A stretch of DNA of 64,000 nt from Marinobacter mangrovi (GTDB taxonomy: Bacteria; Pseudomonadota; Gammaproteobacteria; Pseudomonadales; Oleiphilaceae): assembly GCF_016798325.1 (NCBI RefSeq), contig NZ_JAERVO010000008.1, positions 124,001 to 188,000 on the forward strand, written 5' to 3'. The notes under the pieces are model-generated. The model was not told the origin of the DNA. It searched no databases and saw nothing but the letters and a program-made list of their open reading frames with translations. This document shows positions 1-7,263 of this stretch, in pieces. Numbering within the stretch: position 1 is the stretch's first letter; every line of letters begins with the position of its first letter. Both the position numbers and the translations under genes were made by a program.

Positions 1-294
1 GCAGGCCGCCGACGCGCTGGAATTAAGCTGCCCCGTGCTCGGATTGACCACCTTGGAACTGTCGTTGTAGGCCGAGCTGCAGTTGGTGTCCTCAGGCATG
101 GCGTCCTGCAGCATGGAGCCGGAGTCATCCAGAATGAACACGATATTGGGCGCAAGCGGATCGCTGACCAGCACCGGTTGGTCGTCGATGGTGATGTCAT
201 CAGCCAGGACGGGGCGACCGGCTCCCACGGCCAGCCCGAGCAAGGCCACCAGACACGTCCAGCGCCATCCATTTCGGAACCCTCGGTTTTCCAT
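1..294 (-). CDS. pilY1: PilY1, N-terminal part (cut by window edge)
   Basis: The reading frame starts with ATG at 294-292 and stays open for 98 codons to base 1, so the gene continues outside the window. The visible part has a basic N-terminus, a hydrophobic segment at about residues 14-25 and an alanine-rich cleavage region ending near LADD, as in an exported protein. It is followed by PNIVFILDDSGSM, a von Willebrand A strand carrying the DxSxS metal-binding motif. This matches the N-terminus of PilY1, the large tip-associated protein of type IV pili, which works in adhesion, surface sensing and pilus extension. It is the last visible gene of a fimT-pilV-pilW-pilX-pilY1 operon, the usual place for pilY1. 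The calcium-binding C-terminal propeller lies outside the window, so it cannot be checked. Confidence 0.88.
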   Translation of the reverse strand, partial: MENRGFRNGWRWTCLVALLGLAVGAGRPVLADDITIDDQPVLVSDPLAPNIVFILDDSGSMLQDAMPEDTNCSSAYNDSSKVVNPSTGQLNSSASAAC

Positions 295-310
295 TGCTGC
301 CTGCCCCCTG

Positions 311-913
311 CTATAGCGTGCGCTTTACGTAGGCCTGCAGCACCACATAAGCCCGCCCTTCGGAATCGTCTGCTTGCGGATCTGAGCTGCGCGCGGTAAT
401 GCGATACACGTAGGCCGTGTCCGTGCCGCTGTTGGAATTGCCGTATTGATTGCTGGTAGCGTTGCGCGAGGCGCTCTCGCTGGACGTGTCGTCCGACACC
501 GTCGCAACCCGGTCGATCACGTACTGCGGCGTCAAGGCCAGGTCGCTGAGTGCCGAAGTGTCGGTGACGGATACCCAGCCGGGCGTATCATCAGAGCGCC
601 CGTTGTCGCCATCACCCAGGGTCTCCGCCGGCGTGGCTTCGCAGAAGCTGTCTTCGCAGTCATAAACCGCACCGTCATCGCCACTGGCGTCGTAGTCGAA
701 ATCGTCCACCACCGCCTGCCCTGCCCGCAAAGCTGTCTCGGCCGCCTGGAACGCCAGGTCCCGGTCGTAGAGGTTGCCGGACATGGTTTCTTCCTTACGG
801 GTCATATGGCTGCCGGCCATACCGATGACCAGGATCACGGCCAGCAGGATCAGGGCGATCAATAGGGCCGCACCGGACTCCCGGCGGGCCATCGACGGAG
901 CACGTCCGGTCAT
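311..913 (-). CDS. pilX: Minor pilin PilX
   Basis: A 200-residue protein with a short basic leader ending ARRESG, then a hydrophobic helix starting AALLIALILLAVILVIG. This is the PilX N-terminal signature of type IV pilus minor pilins, which prime pilus assembly at the inner membrane together with PilV, PilW and PilY1. Position 5 after the predicted cleavage site is isoleucine, not the glutamate found in most pilins. The rest is Asp/Ser/Thr-rich with two close cysteines (DCEDSFC). The ATG overlaps the pilW stop by four bases (ATGA), so translation is probably coupled. The later methionine (MARRESG) is an alternative start; I prefer the first because of the overlap. Confidence 0.85.
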   Translation of the reverse strand: MTGRAPSMARRESGAALLIALILLAVILVIGMAGSHMTRKEETMSGNLYDRDLAFQAAETALRAGQAVVDDFDYDASGDDGAVYDCEDSFCEATPAETLGDGDNGRSDDTPGWVSVTDTSALSDLALTPQYVIDRVATVSDDTSSESASRNATSNQYGNSNSGTDTAYVYRITARSSDPQADDSEGRAYVVLQAYVKRTL

Positions 914-1947
914 GGCAAACGGTTCCTGAGGGTGATCACATGGGTGTAGGTGCGGGCGATGTCTGCCGATTTGCCGCCGCTGCCAACGCCCACGTCAGTG
1001 CGGGCGAGTGTCAGCGTGAGCTTCACCGCCACGACGTCTGCCCAGTCGTTGTCATCGAGGGTATCGGCATCGCTGTAGGACGATTGGCCGTCGAGCAGGT
1101 ACTGAAGGCCCAGCGCCTGCACCGAGTCCACCACCTCCTCCGCTTTCTCCTCGCCGCCGGACAGGGCCATGCGATACAGCGATCGCCCTTCCGGCGTGCT
1201 GCAATCGTCGTCACGGCCGTTACAGCCCACATACCAGGCGGTGGAATTAAATCGGGCGAGAAGGCTGTTCTCGTCGTAGGTGTGGGTGTTGCCGGTCCCG
1301 GAACAGGACACCGCAGCACCCAGGCCGATGGTGCAGTTGCCCGGCGTCTGGGAGCCGGTCGCGTGCAGCACGGTTGTGCCGGTGGTAGCGGGACCGGACA
1401 TCTGGAAAATGCTGGCCTGATCGAAATCGCAGACCATCAGGATATCCCCCTGGTTAAAGGGGTGATCCGATGAATTCAAAGTGAAGGTTGCCGTATCCGG
1501 GTCGTGGGACACGATGCTGACCGTTTCGCTGCCGGTGCCGGTCACCCAGATAGCGTCGGTGCCGGAAACACGGTCTTCCGCCTCGGTGCCAAACGCAACG
1601 CCATCAAACGATTCATCGCCATCGTAACCGGCCAGGCCGTTGCCGAACGTGGCCCACCAGTCGTTGCCGGTGGCGGTCTCGCTGTTGTCGTCGCTGTTAT
1701 TGAGGACGTTGGCGATGCTCAGATCATTGCCGCAGGGCACATCGCCGGCCCGCCGCACGTCCCGTGACATCAATTCGAAGGCAAACCGGGCGTTTTCCTG
1801 TATCCGCCCCATGGCCCGATTGGTCTCATAGATCCGCGAGTTCATCATGAACGCGCCGATCACCGTGCCGATGATGATCAGACCGATGACCAGGCTGATC
1901 ATCAGCTCGATCAGGGAAAAGCCGGCCTGTGTTCGTCTTCCCCGCAT
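910..1947 (-). CDS. pilW: Minor pilin PilW
   Basis: 345 residues. The leader is MRGRRTQAG followed by FSLIELMISLVIGLIIIG, a standard class III prepilin signal with cleavage after glycine, N-terminal phenylalanine and Glu5, all recognised by the PilD peptidase. The length and the Ser/Thr/Gly-rich C-terminal half with several cysteines fit PilW, the largest of the minor pilins, which forms the tip-priming complex with PilV, PilX and PilY1. Its start overlaps the pilV stop by one base (TGATG) and its stop overlaps pilX by four, so the genes form one translationally coupled operon. Confidence 0.9.
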   Translation of the reverse strand: MRGRRTQAGFSLIELMISLVIGLIIIGTVIGAFMMNSRIYETNRAMGRIQENARFAFELMSRDVRRAGDVPCGNDLSIANVLNNSDDNSETATGNDWWATFGNGLAGYDGDESFDGVAFGTEAEDRVSGTDAIWVTGTGSETVSIVSHDPDTATFTLNSSDHPFNQGDILMVCDFDQASIFQMSGPATTGTTVLHATGSQTPGNCTIGLGAAVSCSGTGNTHTYDENSLLARFNSTAWYVGCNGRDDDCSTPEGRSLYRMALSGGEEKAEEVVDSVQALGLQYLLDGQSSYSDADTLDDNDWADVVAVKLTLTLARTDVGVGSGGKSADIARTYTHVITLRNRLP

Positions 1948-2408
1948 CAGATGGCCCCCGTCAGGCTGACCGTGACGGCATCGGAGTCATCGGTGGCGTC
2001 GGTATCGTCCCAGCGAACGGTGACGCTGCAATTGCCGTCGCTGTCACAGCGGATACCACCGCAGGCGTCATCGCCCAGGAGGTCGTCGATCTCGTCGACC
2101 CAGTCCGCCAGGTCCGCCTTGACCAGACCGGTGACACCGGTGGGCACCGAGCAGCTTTCGCCCAGATCCACCAGGGTCATGTCGTAACCGGCATCCAGCG
2201 CCACGTCGCGGTTGGCGCGCATGCGATCCAGAATCGAGTGAGACAGCATCACCGCAGAACTGCGTTCCATGGCCACGGTGTTACTGCGCAGGGTTTCCAG
2301 ATCCAGCTTGGCAACACCCAGCAGGCCAATGGTAACGACCAGCATGGCCACCAGCACTTCAATCAGGCTGGCACCGCGCTGGAAGCGAGAGGGAGTCAAC
2401 GTTGTCAT
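1947..2408 (-). CDS. pilV: Minor pilin PilV
   Basis: 153 residues from the ATG at 2408-2406, which overlaps the fimT stop as ATGA. A longer in-frame start at 2462 exists but would bury 54 bases inside fimT. The leader ends FQRG and is followed by ASLIEVLVAMLVVTIGLLG, a prepilin cleavage site with Glu5 conserved. Size and position between a FimT/FimU-type pilin and PilW identify it as PilV. The soluble domain has several cysteines that could form disulfides in the periplasm. The role is initiation of type IV pilus assembly at the inner-membrane platform. Confidence 0.88.
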   Translation of the reverse strand: MTTLTPSRFQRGASLIEVLVAMLVVTIGLLGVAKLDLETLRSNTVAMERSSAVMLSHSILDRMRANRDVALDAGYDMTLVDLGESCSVPTGVTGLVKADLADWVDEIDDLLGDDACGGIRCDSDGNCSVTVRWDDTDATDDSDAVTVSLTGAI

Positions 2409-2905
2409 GGGCAGCCCCCCTCTTCCGTGTAGGCCTGACCGACCAGAGTGAAACTGACGCAACGCACATAGTCACCGGACACCACGTCAAAAGCGCCAGT
2501 GGCCGTCGCCTCTCCGGTGGGTGCGAAAACAACGCCGCTGATGCTGGCGCTCACGGTCATGTTATCGCCGGGGGAGGACCAGACCTGGACCACATCGTCG
2601 ATCGTTCCGTCGCCGATGCCGACGATCCAGCCTCCGCTCCAGTCGGTTCCGACGGCACAGCCAGTGCCTGCACTGTCGGCGGGACACAGCGTAGTGCGTT
2701 CAAAGCCGTTCATGGCCGTGTCCCGGGCCAGCGCCACGGCGCTACTCAGGCCGAGAGTGGCGGCACGCCCGCGATTGCCCTCGAACAGCGCACTGAAGCT
2801 GGGCACGGCAATGGCCAGCAGAATCGCGGCCACGGCCAAGGCCACAAGAAGCTCTATCAGCGTAAAGCCTGGCCCGGCACTCCATTCTGAGCGTGGCATT
2901 CCCAT
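2405..2905 (-). CDS. fimT: GspH/FimT-family minor pilin (FimT/FimU)
   Basis: 166 residues from ATG 2905-2903, preceded by AGGGG six bases upstream; a second ATG two codons later is possible. The leader ends AGPG and is followed by FTLIELLVALAVAAILLAIAVPSF, a textbook class III signal with Glu5. The beta-rich remainder with ALARDTAMN and a final VRCVSFTL...GGCP strand matches the GspH/FimT pilin domain. It is the first gene of the minor pilin operon, where Pseudomonas has fimU or fimT; sequence alone does not let me choose between those names. The long upstream extension (to 2995) has no ribosome site and was rejected. Confidence 0.82.
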   Translation of the reverse strand: MGMPRSEWSAGPGFTLIELLVALAVAAILLAIAVPSFSALFEGNRGRAATLGLSSAVALARDTAMNGFERTTLCPADSAGTGCAVGTDWSGGWIVGIGDGTIDDVVQVWSSPGDNMTVSASISGVVFAPTGEATATGAFDVVSGDYVRCVSFTLVGQAYTEEGGCP

Positions 2906-3245
2906 GCGGTCCCCTTGCAACACAGTCGATGCAGGTCTGAGGTCAATGATCCATGAATCGTTGCGGGAAGCAGGCAGGACACAGTGGAAGCCCACCCGTC
3001 AGGCAGGGAGGTGACTCAGCAGGCGCGCCGAACGACAACAAGCTGCCAGACCGCGGTCTCTCGGCATTTCACCCGGACCCTGACGCAAAACGATTCGGTA
3101 CAACCAGCATGGTGCCACCGGGCACTGTAAAGTTGTCTTCGGAGGGTGAAAAGATCAGGTAAAAGTACGCTCGGAAGGTCGCCTTAAGCGATATAAAACG
3201 CGTCAACTGGGGATAGCGATGACCGGACCCGGGCGGGTCGAAAGC
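2906..3245. other. Upstream region of the minor pilin operon, no gene seen
   Basis: 340 bases without a credible gene. It should contain the promoter of the fimT operon reading leftward. At 3027-3035 the minus strand reads TCGTTCGGC, a 7/9 match to the AlgR box CCGTTCGTC known from Pseudomonas, about 125 bases before the fimT start. No convincing -35/-10 pair stands out. The right end merges into the terminator of the small peptide gene. Confidence 0.35.
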
Positions 3246-3270
3246 AAAAAAAGGCCGCCCATTGGCGGCC
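3246..3270 (-). terminator. Rho-independent terminator of the 30-residue peptide gene
   Basis: On the minus strand GGCCGCC-AATG-GGCGGCC (arms at 3264-3270 and 3253-3259) is followed by seven T residues (3252-3246). The hairpin begins only 14 bases after the stop codon of the small gene at 3285-3377, so it probably ends that transcript and gives an mRNA not much longer than the coding sequence. Confidence 0.85.
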
Positions 3271-3284
3271 GATGTGCGAAGGGA

Positions 3285-3377
3285 TTAGCAATAGTAGATG
3301 CTGTTGAGATAGTTCTTGAGAGCCTCGCAGTTACGACGTTCCTGCTCGGTATGCGGAACAAAAATCTGCAGATCCAT
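3285..3377 (-). CDS. Unrecognised 30-residue peptide with ideal ribosome site
   Basis: ATG at 3377-3375, stop TAA at 3287-3285. The start is preceded by AGGAGGTG (3391-3384) at optimal distance, one of the strongest Shine-Dalgarno sequences in the window, and the stop is followed at 14 bases by a perfect terminator. The peptide starts MDLQIFVPHTEQERRN and ends YLNSIYYC. It is polar with a short beta-like start and a helix-like middle; cysteines are at 17 and at the C-terminal residue 30. There is no signal peptide or membrane segment. It is divergent from the AraC regulator at 3510. I do not recognise a family. Possible roles are a regulatory or signalling peptide, a small protein that binds a partner, or the coding part of a dual-function RNA. 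That it is a gene is inferred from the ribosome site and terminator. Confidence 0.65.
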   Translation of the reverse strand: MDLQIFVPHTEQERRNCEALKNYLNSIYYC

Positions 3378-3390
3378 CCCAAACACCTCC

Positions 3391-3480
3391 TGACAATGTC
3401 AGTTACCCATGAATTCCGTTCCAGCTTAACGCCTCTTAACGCACTCGACGTTGACACCCTGACCCAACTGTTTGACATTT
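3391..3480. promoter_or_regulatory. Divergent control region with phased repeats and a -35 box
   Basis: The 132 bases between the peptide gene and the AraC gene contain three signals. TGACAATGTCA at 3391-3401 is a perfect odd palindrome just before the peptide ribosome site. TTAACGC occurs twice in direct orientation at 3426-3432 and 3436-3442, exactly one helical turn apart. TTGACA at 3451-3456 is a perfect -35 box reading toward the AraC gene, with only a weak -10 (GACATT, 3474-3479). AraC-family proteins often bind direct repeats in the promoter they share with a divergent target, so these are candidate operators. No binding is shown by the sequence itself. Confidence 0.4.
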
Positions 3481-3509
3481 GGTAACACCCAACGACAAAA
3501 AAGAGACTC

Positions 3510-4550
3510 ATGCCGACCCACCAAGCCCGATCCGACGTGACCCCGCAGGAGCCGCAGGTGACGGCCTCCACCGCCCTGGGCCTGGTGCATTACCTGGACA
3601 CCCGGGACCTCCTTGAAGAGAACACCGTTACGTCCCTGCTCGGTCTGCCGCTCGCGGAACTGACGAACCCGGATCTGCGTCTGCCCGCCTGTCATCACTA
3701 CCGTCTTTGGCAACATGCGGAACAGGTCACCGGAGACGCAGCCATCGGCCTGCATGCCGGCGAGGTGGTGGATCCCGACCGGATGGGCCTGGTCGGCCAC
3801 GTCTTCTTCAACTGCGATACCCTGGGTGATGCCGTCATGCAGTACGTGCGACTGCATCGGCTGATCAACGAATCCGTACATCTCAAGCTGGAACAGACCG
3901 CCGATCTGGCAGTGCTGACCTGGGAGGCCGACCAGCCCGAGTTCTACTGCCGCCAGGACATGGATCGCACCCTGGCCGCCGTGGTGAGCCGGGCGCGTCA
4001 CTTTATACATCCACAGCTGGACATTGCCTGGGTCCGGGTTGCCCATCCCGAACCGGCCTACGCGGACGAATACCGCCGCATCCTGGATTGCCCGATCCGC
4101 TTTGGCGAGTCGGCCATGGCGCTGGCCTTCAGCGCCCACTACCTGGACCGCCCGATTCCCCATCGCAATCCCTATGTGCATTCGGCCATGCTCAAGCAGG
4201 TCAACAGCCTGCTGGCCAGACTGCAGACCCGGCGCCGCTTCAGCCGCAAGGTGCGGCGACTGATATCCCGGCAGATGGCCAGCGAGCGCATCGATGCCGA
4301 CTCCCTCGCCCAGCAACTGCACATGAGCCGCCAGACGCTCTACCGGCGCCTGAAAAAAGAGGGCATGAGCTTCCAGGAACTGGTCGAGCACGTGCGCAAG
4401 GACAAGGCCCTGCGTTACGTGGCCTCGGACCGCTACGCTCTGGGCGAGATCGCTTTTCTGTTAGGCTTCTCGGAACTGAGCGCTTTCAGCCGCGCCTTCA
4501 AACGCTGGACCGGCGAATCGCCCGCGCAGTATCGCGCCCGCCACCAATAA
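3510..4550 (+). CDS. AraC-family regulator with Arabinose_bd-type N-terminal domain
   Basis: 346 residues. Residues about 20-215 resemble the ligand-binding domain found in OruR/ArgR-like AraC regulators of pseudomonads. The C-terminal ~100 residues are a double helix-turn-helix: LAQQLHMSRQTLYRRLKKEG gives the first recognition helix, and IAFLLGFSELSAFSRAFKRW followed by SPAQYR is the classic AraC signature. It should be a cytoplasmic DNA-binding regulator whose ligand cannot be predicted. It is divergent from the 30-residue peptide gene and 15 bases upstream of the cardiolipin synthase gene, so it may regulate either. The ATG is preceded by a weak AAGAGA ribosome site. Confidence 0.88.
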   Translation: MPTHQARSDVTPQEPQVTASTALGLVHYLDTRDLLEENTVTSLLGLPLAELTNPDLRLPACHHYRLWQHAEQVTGDAAIGLHAGEVVDPDRMGLVGHVFFNCDTLGDAVMQYVRLHRLINESVHLKLEQTADLAVLTWEADQPEFYCRQDMDRTLAAVVSRARHFIHPQLDIAWVRVAHPEPAYADEYRRILDCPIRFGESAMALAFSAHYLDRPIPHRNPYVHSAMLKQVNSLLARLQTRRRFSRKVRRLISRQMASERIDADSLAQQLHMSRQTLYRRLKKEGMSFQELVEHVRKDKALRYVASDRYALGEIAFLLGFSELSAFSRAFKRWTGESPAQYRARHQ

Positions 4551-4565
4551 GGAGTTCTCCGGCGC

Positions 4566-5996
4566 ATGTGGGATCCCACACTGCTCACGCTGTTACTGCT
4601 GGTCGTTTACGGCCTGGCGCTGTTTTGCGTCCTGCGTATCCTGCTCCACTACCGCACGGCCCAGGGCGCCATTGCCTGGATCATTGCCCTGCTGGCGTTT
4701 CCGTACCTGACCCTGCCGCTGTTCTTCCTGTTCGGGCGCAATCGCTTTGCAGGCTACATCAAAGCCAGACGTTCCGGTGACGAAGCCCTGAACCAACTGC
4801 TCAGCGTATTCAGTGAAGAGGATCAACTCACACGGATTCCCGACAGCGCCGACCCCAGTCCCGAGCTGCGGGTACTGACACGCCTCGTGGGCCAGCCGTT
4901 CACCCGTGGCAACCACTGTACCTTGCTCAAAGACGGCAAGGAAACCTTCGAGGCGCTGTTCGATGCCATGGAGAATGCCCGGCACTACATCCTGCTGGAG
5001 TTCTACATCGTCCGCTCGGACAAGGTCGGCCAGCGCATCAAGTCGATCCTCAAGCGCAAGCTGGACGAGGGCGTGAAGGTCTACTTCACCTACGACGACA
5101 TCGGCAGCGTGTGGCTGCCCCGCAACTACCTGAAGGAGCTGACTCAGGCCGGCGCCCGGGTGGCCGCCTTTGGCGACGGCAACGTCCGCCGACGACGCTT
5201 CCAGATCAACTTCCGCAACCACCGCAAGCTGCTGGTGTGCGACGGTACCGTGGGCTTTGTTGGCGGCATCAACCTGGGGGACGAATACCTGGGCACCCTC
5301 ACCGACCATCTGGCCTGGCGCGACACCCACTGCCGCATCGAAGGTCCCGCGGTGATGGGGCTGCAGCTGGCGTTCGTGGAAGACTGGTACTGGGCCGCCA
5401 ACAACCTGCCCCGGCTCAACTGGTCGCTCCAGCCTTGCCCAGGCAGTGACCAGGAGGTGCTGGTGGTTCCCACGAGTCCGGCGGACCGATTTGATACGGG
5501 CACCCTGTTCTTCCTCAACTGCATCAACAACGCCCGCCAACGCATCTGGATCACCTCACCCTACTTCGTGCCGGACCTGCAGGTAGTCAACGCGCTGCAG
5601 CTGGCCGCCCTGCGCGGGGTGGACGTGCGTATCCTGATTCCGGAAAACCCCGATCACAAACTGGTGCGCCTGGCGGCCTATTCCTACCTGGTGCAATCCT
5701 CCAAGGCGGGCATCGGCATCTATCGCTACCAGCCCGGATTTATGCACCAGAAGGTGGTGCTGGTGGACGATCGATACGCGGCGGTGGGCACGGCCAATCT
5801 GGACAACCGATCCATGCGGCTGAACTTCGAGATCGGCGCGGTGGTCACGGACCGCGACTTCGTAGCGGACGTGCGTCAGATGCTGGAAGCCGACCTGCGC
5901 CAGTGCCGCCCGATGACGCCGGAGGACTACAGCCAACGCTCCATGGCGTTTCGTCTGGCTTGCCGGGCCGCACGACTGCTGGCGCCGGTTCTCTGA
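4566..5996 (+). CDS. cls: Cardiolipin synthase (phospholipase D family)
   Basis: 476 residues, close to the ClsA length. Two N-terminal membrane helices (about residues 4-25 and 33-55) precede two PLD domains. The first HKD motif is HRKLLVCDGTVGFVGG (His219); the second is HQKVVLVDDRYAAVGTANLD (His394) followed by NRS. ClsA-type enzymes join two phosphatidylglycerol molecules to form cardiolipin and glycerol at the inner membrane. The ATG follows GGAG (about ten bases) and sits 15 bases after the AraC gene, so the two are probably co-transcribed. All catalytic residues are present, so I expect an active enzyme. Confidence 0.92.
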   Translation: MWDPTLLTLLLLVVYGLALFCVLRILLHYRTAQGAIAWIIALLAFPYLTLPLFFLFGRNRFAGYIKARRSGDEALNQLLSVFSEEDQLTRIPDSADPSPELRVLTRLVGQPFTRGNHCTLLKDGKETFEALFDAMENARHYILLEFYIVRSDKVGQRIKSILKRKLDEGVKVYFTYDDIGSVWLPRNYLKELTQAGARVAAFGDGNVRRRRFQINFRNHRKLLVCDGTVGFVGGINLGDEYLGTLTDHLAWRDTHCRIEGPAVMGLQLAFVEDWYWAANNLPRLNWSLQPCPGSDQEVLVVPTSPADRFDTGTLFFLNCINNARQRIWITSPYFVPDLQVVNALQLAALRGVDVRILIPENPDHKLVRLAAYSYLVQSSKAGIGIYRYQPGFMHQKVVLVDDRYAAVGTANLDNRSMRLNFEIGAVVTDRDFVADVRQMLEADLRQCRPMTPEDYSQRSMAFRLACRAARLLAPVL

Positions 5997-6152
5997 GATG
6001 TTGAAGCAAGGTTTCCTGAGCGCTTGCAGTTCTCAGGCAATGTGAGAGCATAGCGCCAAGCGCGTTGTGCCGTTACGGTGGCGCAAACGCCTGGTGCCCA
6101 TGTTGGCGGGCGTCATTCCGACCGGTCGCCGCGAATTACCCGGAAGTCCTTC

Positions 6153-6839
6153 ATGAAGCCATTCAAACCCCGTGAAACCCTGACCGAGCAGGTTGCCCAG
6201 CACATCGAGAACATGATCGCCTTTGGCCAGCTGCGATCCGGCGAGCGCATCTACGAAAGTGCCATGGCCAAGCAACTGGACGTCAGCCACGGGTCGGTCC
6301 GGGAGGGCCTCCTGCTGCTGGAGAAACGCCACCTGGTGCGCAACGTGCCGCGCCGGGGTGCGTTCGTCACAGAGCTGGATGCGTACTTCGTGCGCAGTCT
6401 GTATGAAGTGCTGGAGCTTTACCTGTGCCACACAGGGCGTAAACTGGCCCGCCAATGGCAACCCGAGGACATGGAGAAACTCGAGTCCCTCTATGCGCGC
6501 ATGGACGAATGCTTTCAACGCAGTGACCTGCTGGGCTTCCTCGATCTGGGTATCGAGTACACCCAGGCATCGCTGGCCTACGCCGACAACTACTTCATCC
6601 TGGAGGCGATCAAGGATCTCTGGCCGTCGGCCAAGCGTTGCGCCTTCCTGGCTTTCCAGCACGCCAACCAGCAGGTGCTGCTCGATAACCTCGCTCACAT
6701 GCGAGAATCCATCGATGCCATCAAGCAGCGGGATGAAGCGCGGCTTGAGCGTATCCTCCAGGATTATGCCGCACGCCAGTGCGAGGAAGTCATCTCCTAC
6801 ATCGAAAATACGCAGCCGCGGGATGATGTGGCCCGCTAA
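6153..6839 (+). CDS. GntR-family (FadR/FCD subfamily) regulator
   Basis: 228 residues from ATG 6153 with GGAAG upstream. An in-frame start at 6078 has no ribosome site and adds an unlikely Arg/His-rich leader. Residues 1-75 form a winged helix-turn-helix (LTEQVAQHIENMIAFGQL...SVREGLLLLEKRHLVRNVPRRGAFV), typical of GntR. The all-helical remainder contains YEVLELYLCHTGRKLA and a C-terminal helix bundle, as in the FCD ligand domain that senses organic acids or fatty acyl compounds. It overlaps the downstream lipoprotein gene by 17 bases. The ligand and targets are unknown. Confidence 0.85.
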   Translation: MKPFKPRETLTEQVAQHIENMIAFGQLRSGERIYESAMAKQLDVSHGSVREGLLLLEKRHLVRNVPRRGAFVTELDAYFVRSLYEVLELYLCHTGRKLARQWQPEDMEKLESLYARMDECFQRSDLLGFLDLGIEYTQASLAYADNYFILEAIKDLWPSAKRCAFLAFQHANQQVLLDNLAHMRESIDAIKQRDEARLERILQDYAARQCEEVISYIENTQPRDDVAR

Positions 6840-7263
6840 TCACCGCCGCGCCAACCCCGGACTGCTGATCCTCCTGCTGCTGACCCTGGCCGGCTGCTCC
6901 AGCACCCCATCGCCGGAGCCGTCGCCACCGGCCCGGCCCGTCACCCCAACGCCGCCCCCGCAAGAATCCAGCGGACAGCCGGAAGCGTCGTCGCCATCGA
7001 CGCCATCCGACCAGACCCAGCAGAAATCCGCCCCGACACCCGCGCTGTGCGCCTGGAGTAAAACCCGGGGCGTCGCGTCGCTGCTGGCTCGGGAGGAGGA
7101 CATCGGCACCTGGCAGTTCTTTCCCGGCGACGATATCGTCCACCACAAGGTGCCGGACAAGGCGGACCAGGGCAGTGAGTACCGCGCCATCCTGGAACGG
7201 CCACTGAACGGTCCCTGCGACCAGGAACGCCTGATTCTGGTGGCGCCGGTTATAGTCCGATAA
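6823..7263 (+). CDS. Proline-rich lipoprotein of unknown function
   Basis: 146 residues if ATG 6823 is used (a second ATG follows at once). After a short basic start comes LLILLLLTLAGC, a signal peptide with a good lipobox and the lipid-modified cysteine at residue 25. Residues 26-75 are a Pro/Ser/Thr/Gln-rich tether. The last ~70 residues form a small domain with cysteines in ALCAW and GPCDQ that could pair in the periplasm. The start lies inside the GntR gene, so translation may be coupled. The 3' end overlaps the convergent autotransporter gene by 14 bases. I do not recognise the C-terminal domain. Confidence 0.72.
   Translation: MMWPANHRRANPGLLILLLLTLAGCSSTPSPEPSPPARPVTPTPPPQESSGQPEASSPSTPSDQTQQKSAPTPALCAWSKTRGVASLLAREEDIGTWQFFPGDDIVHHKVPDKADQGSEYRAILERPLNGPCDQERLILVAPVIVR

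Noticed and set aside
3098-3117. A sigma-54 promoter (TGGCAC on the minus strand) for the pilin operon
   Set aside because: The -24 part is present, but the -12 element lacks the required GC at the right distance.
3285-3377. The small peptide as PqqA or a type I toxin
   Set aside because: PqqA has a Glu-x3-Tyr pair and lies beside pqqB-E genes; here the spacing differs and no pqq gene is near. Type I toxins have a membrane helix, which this lacks.
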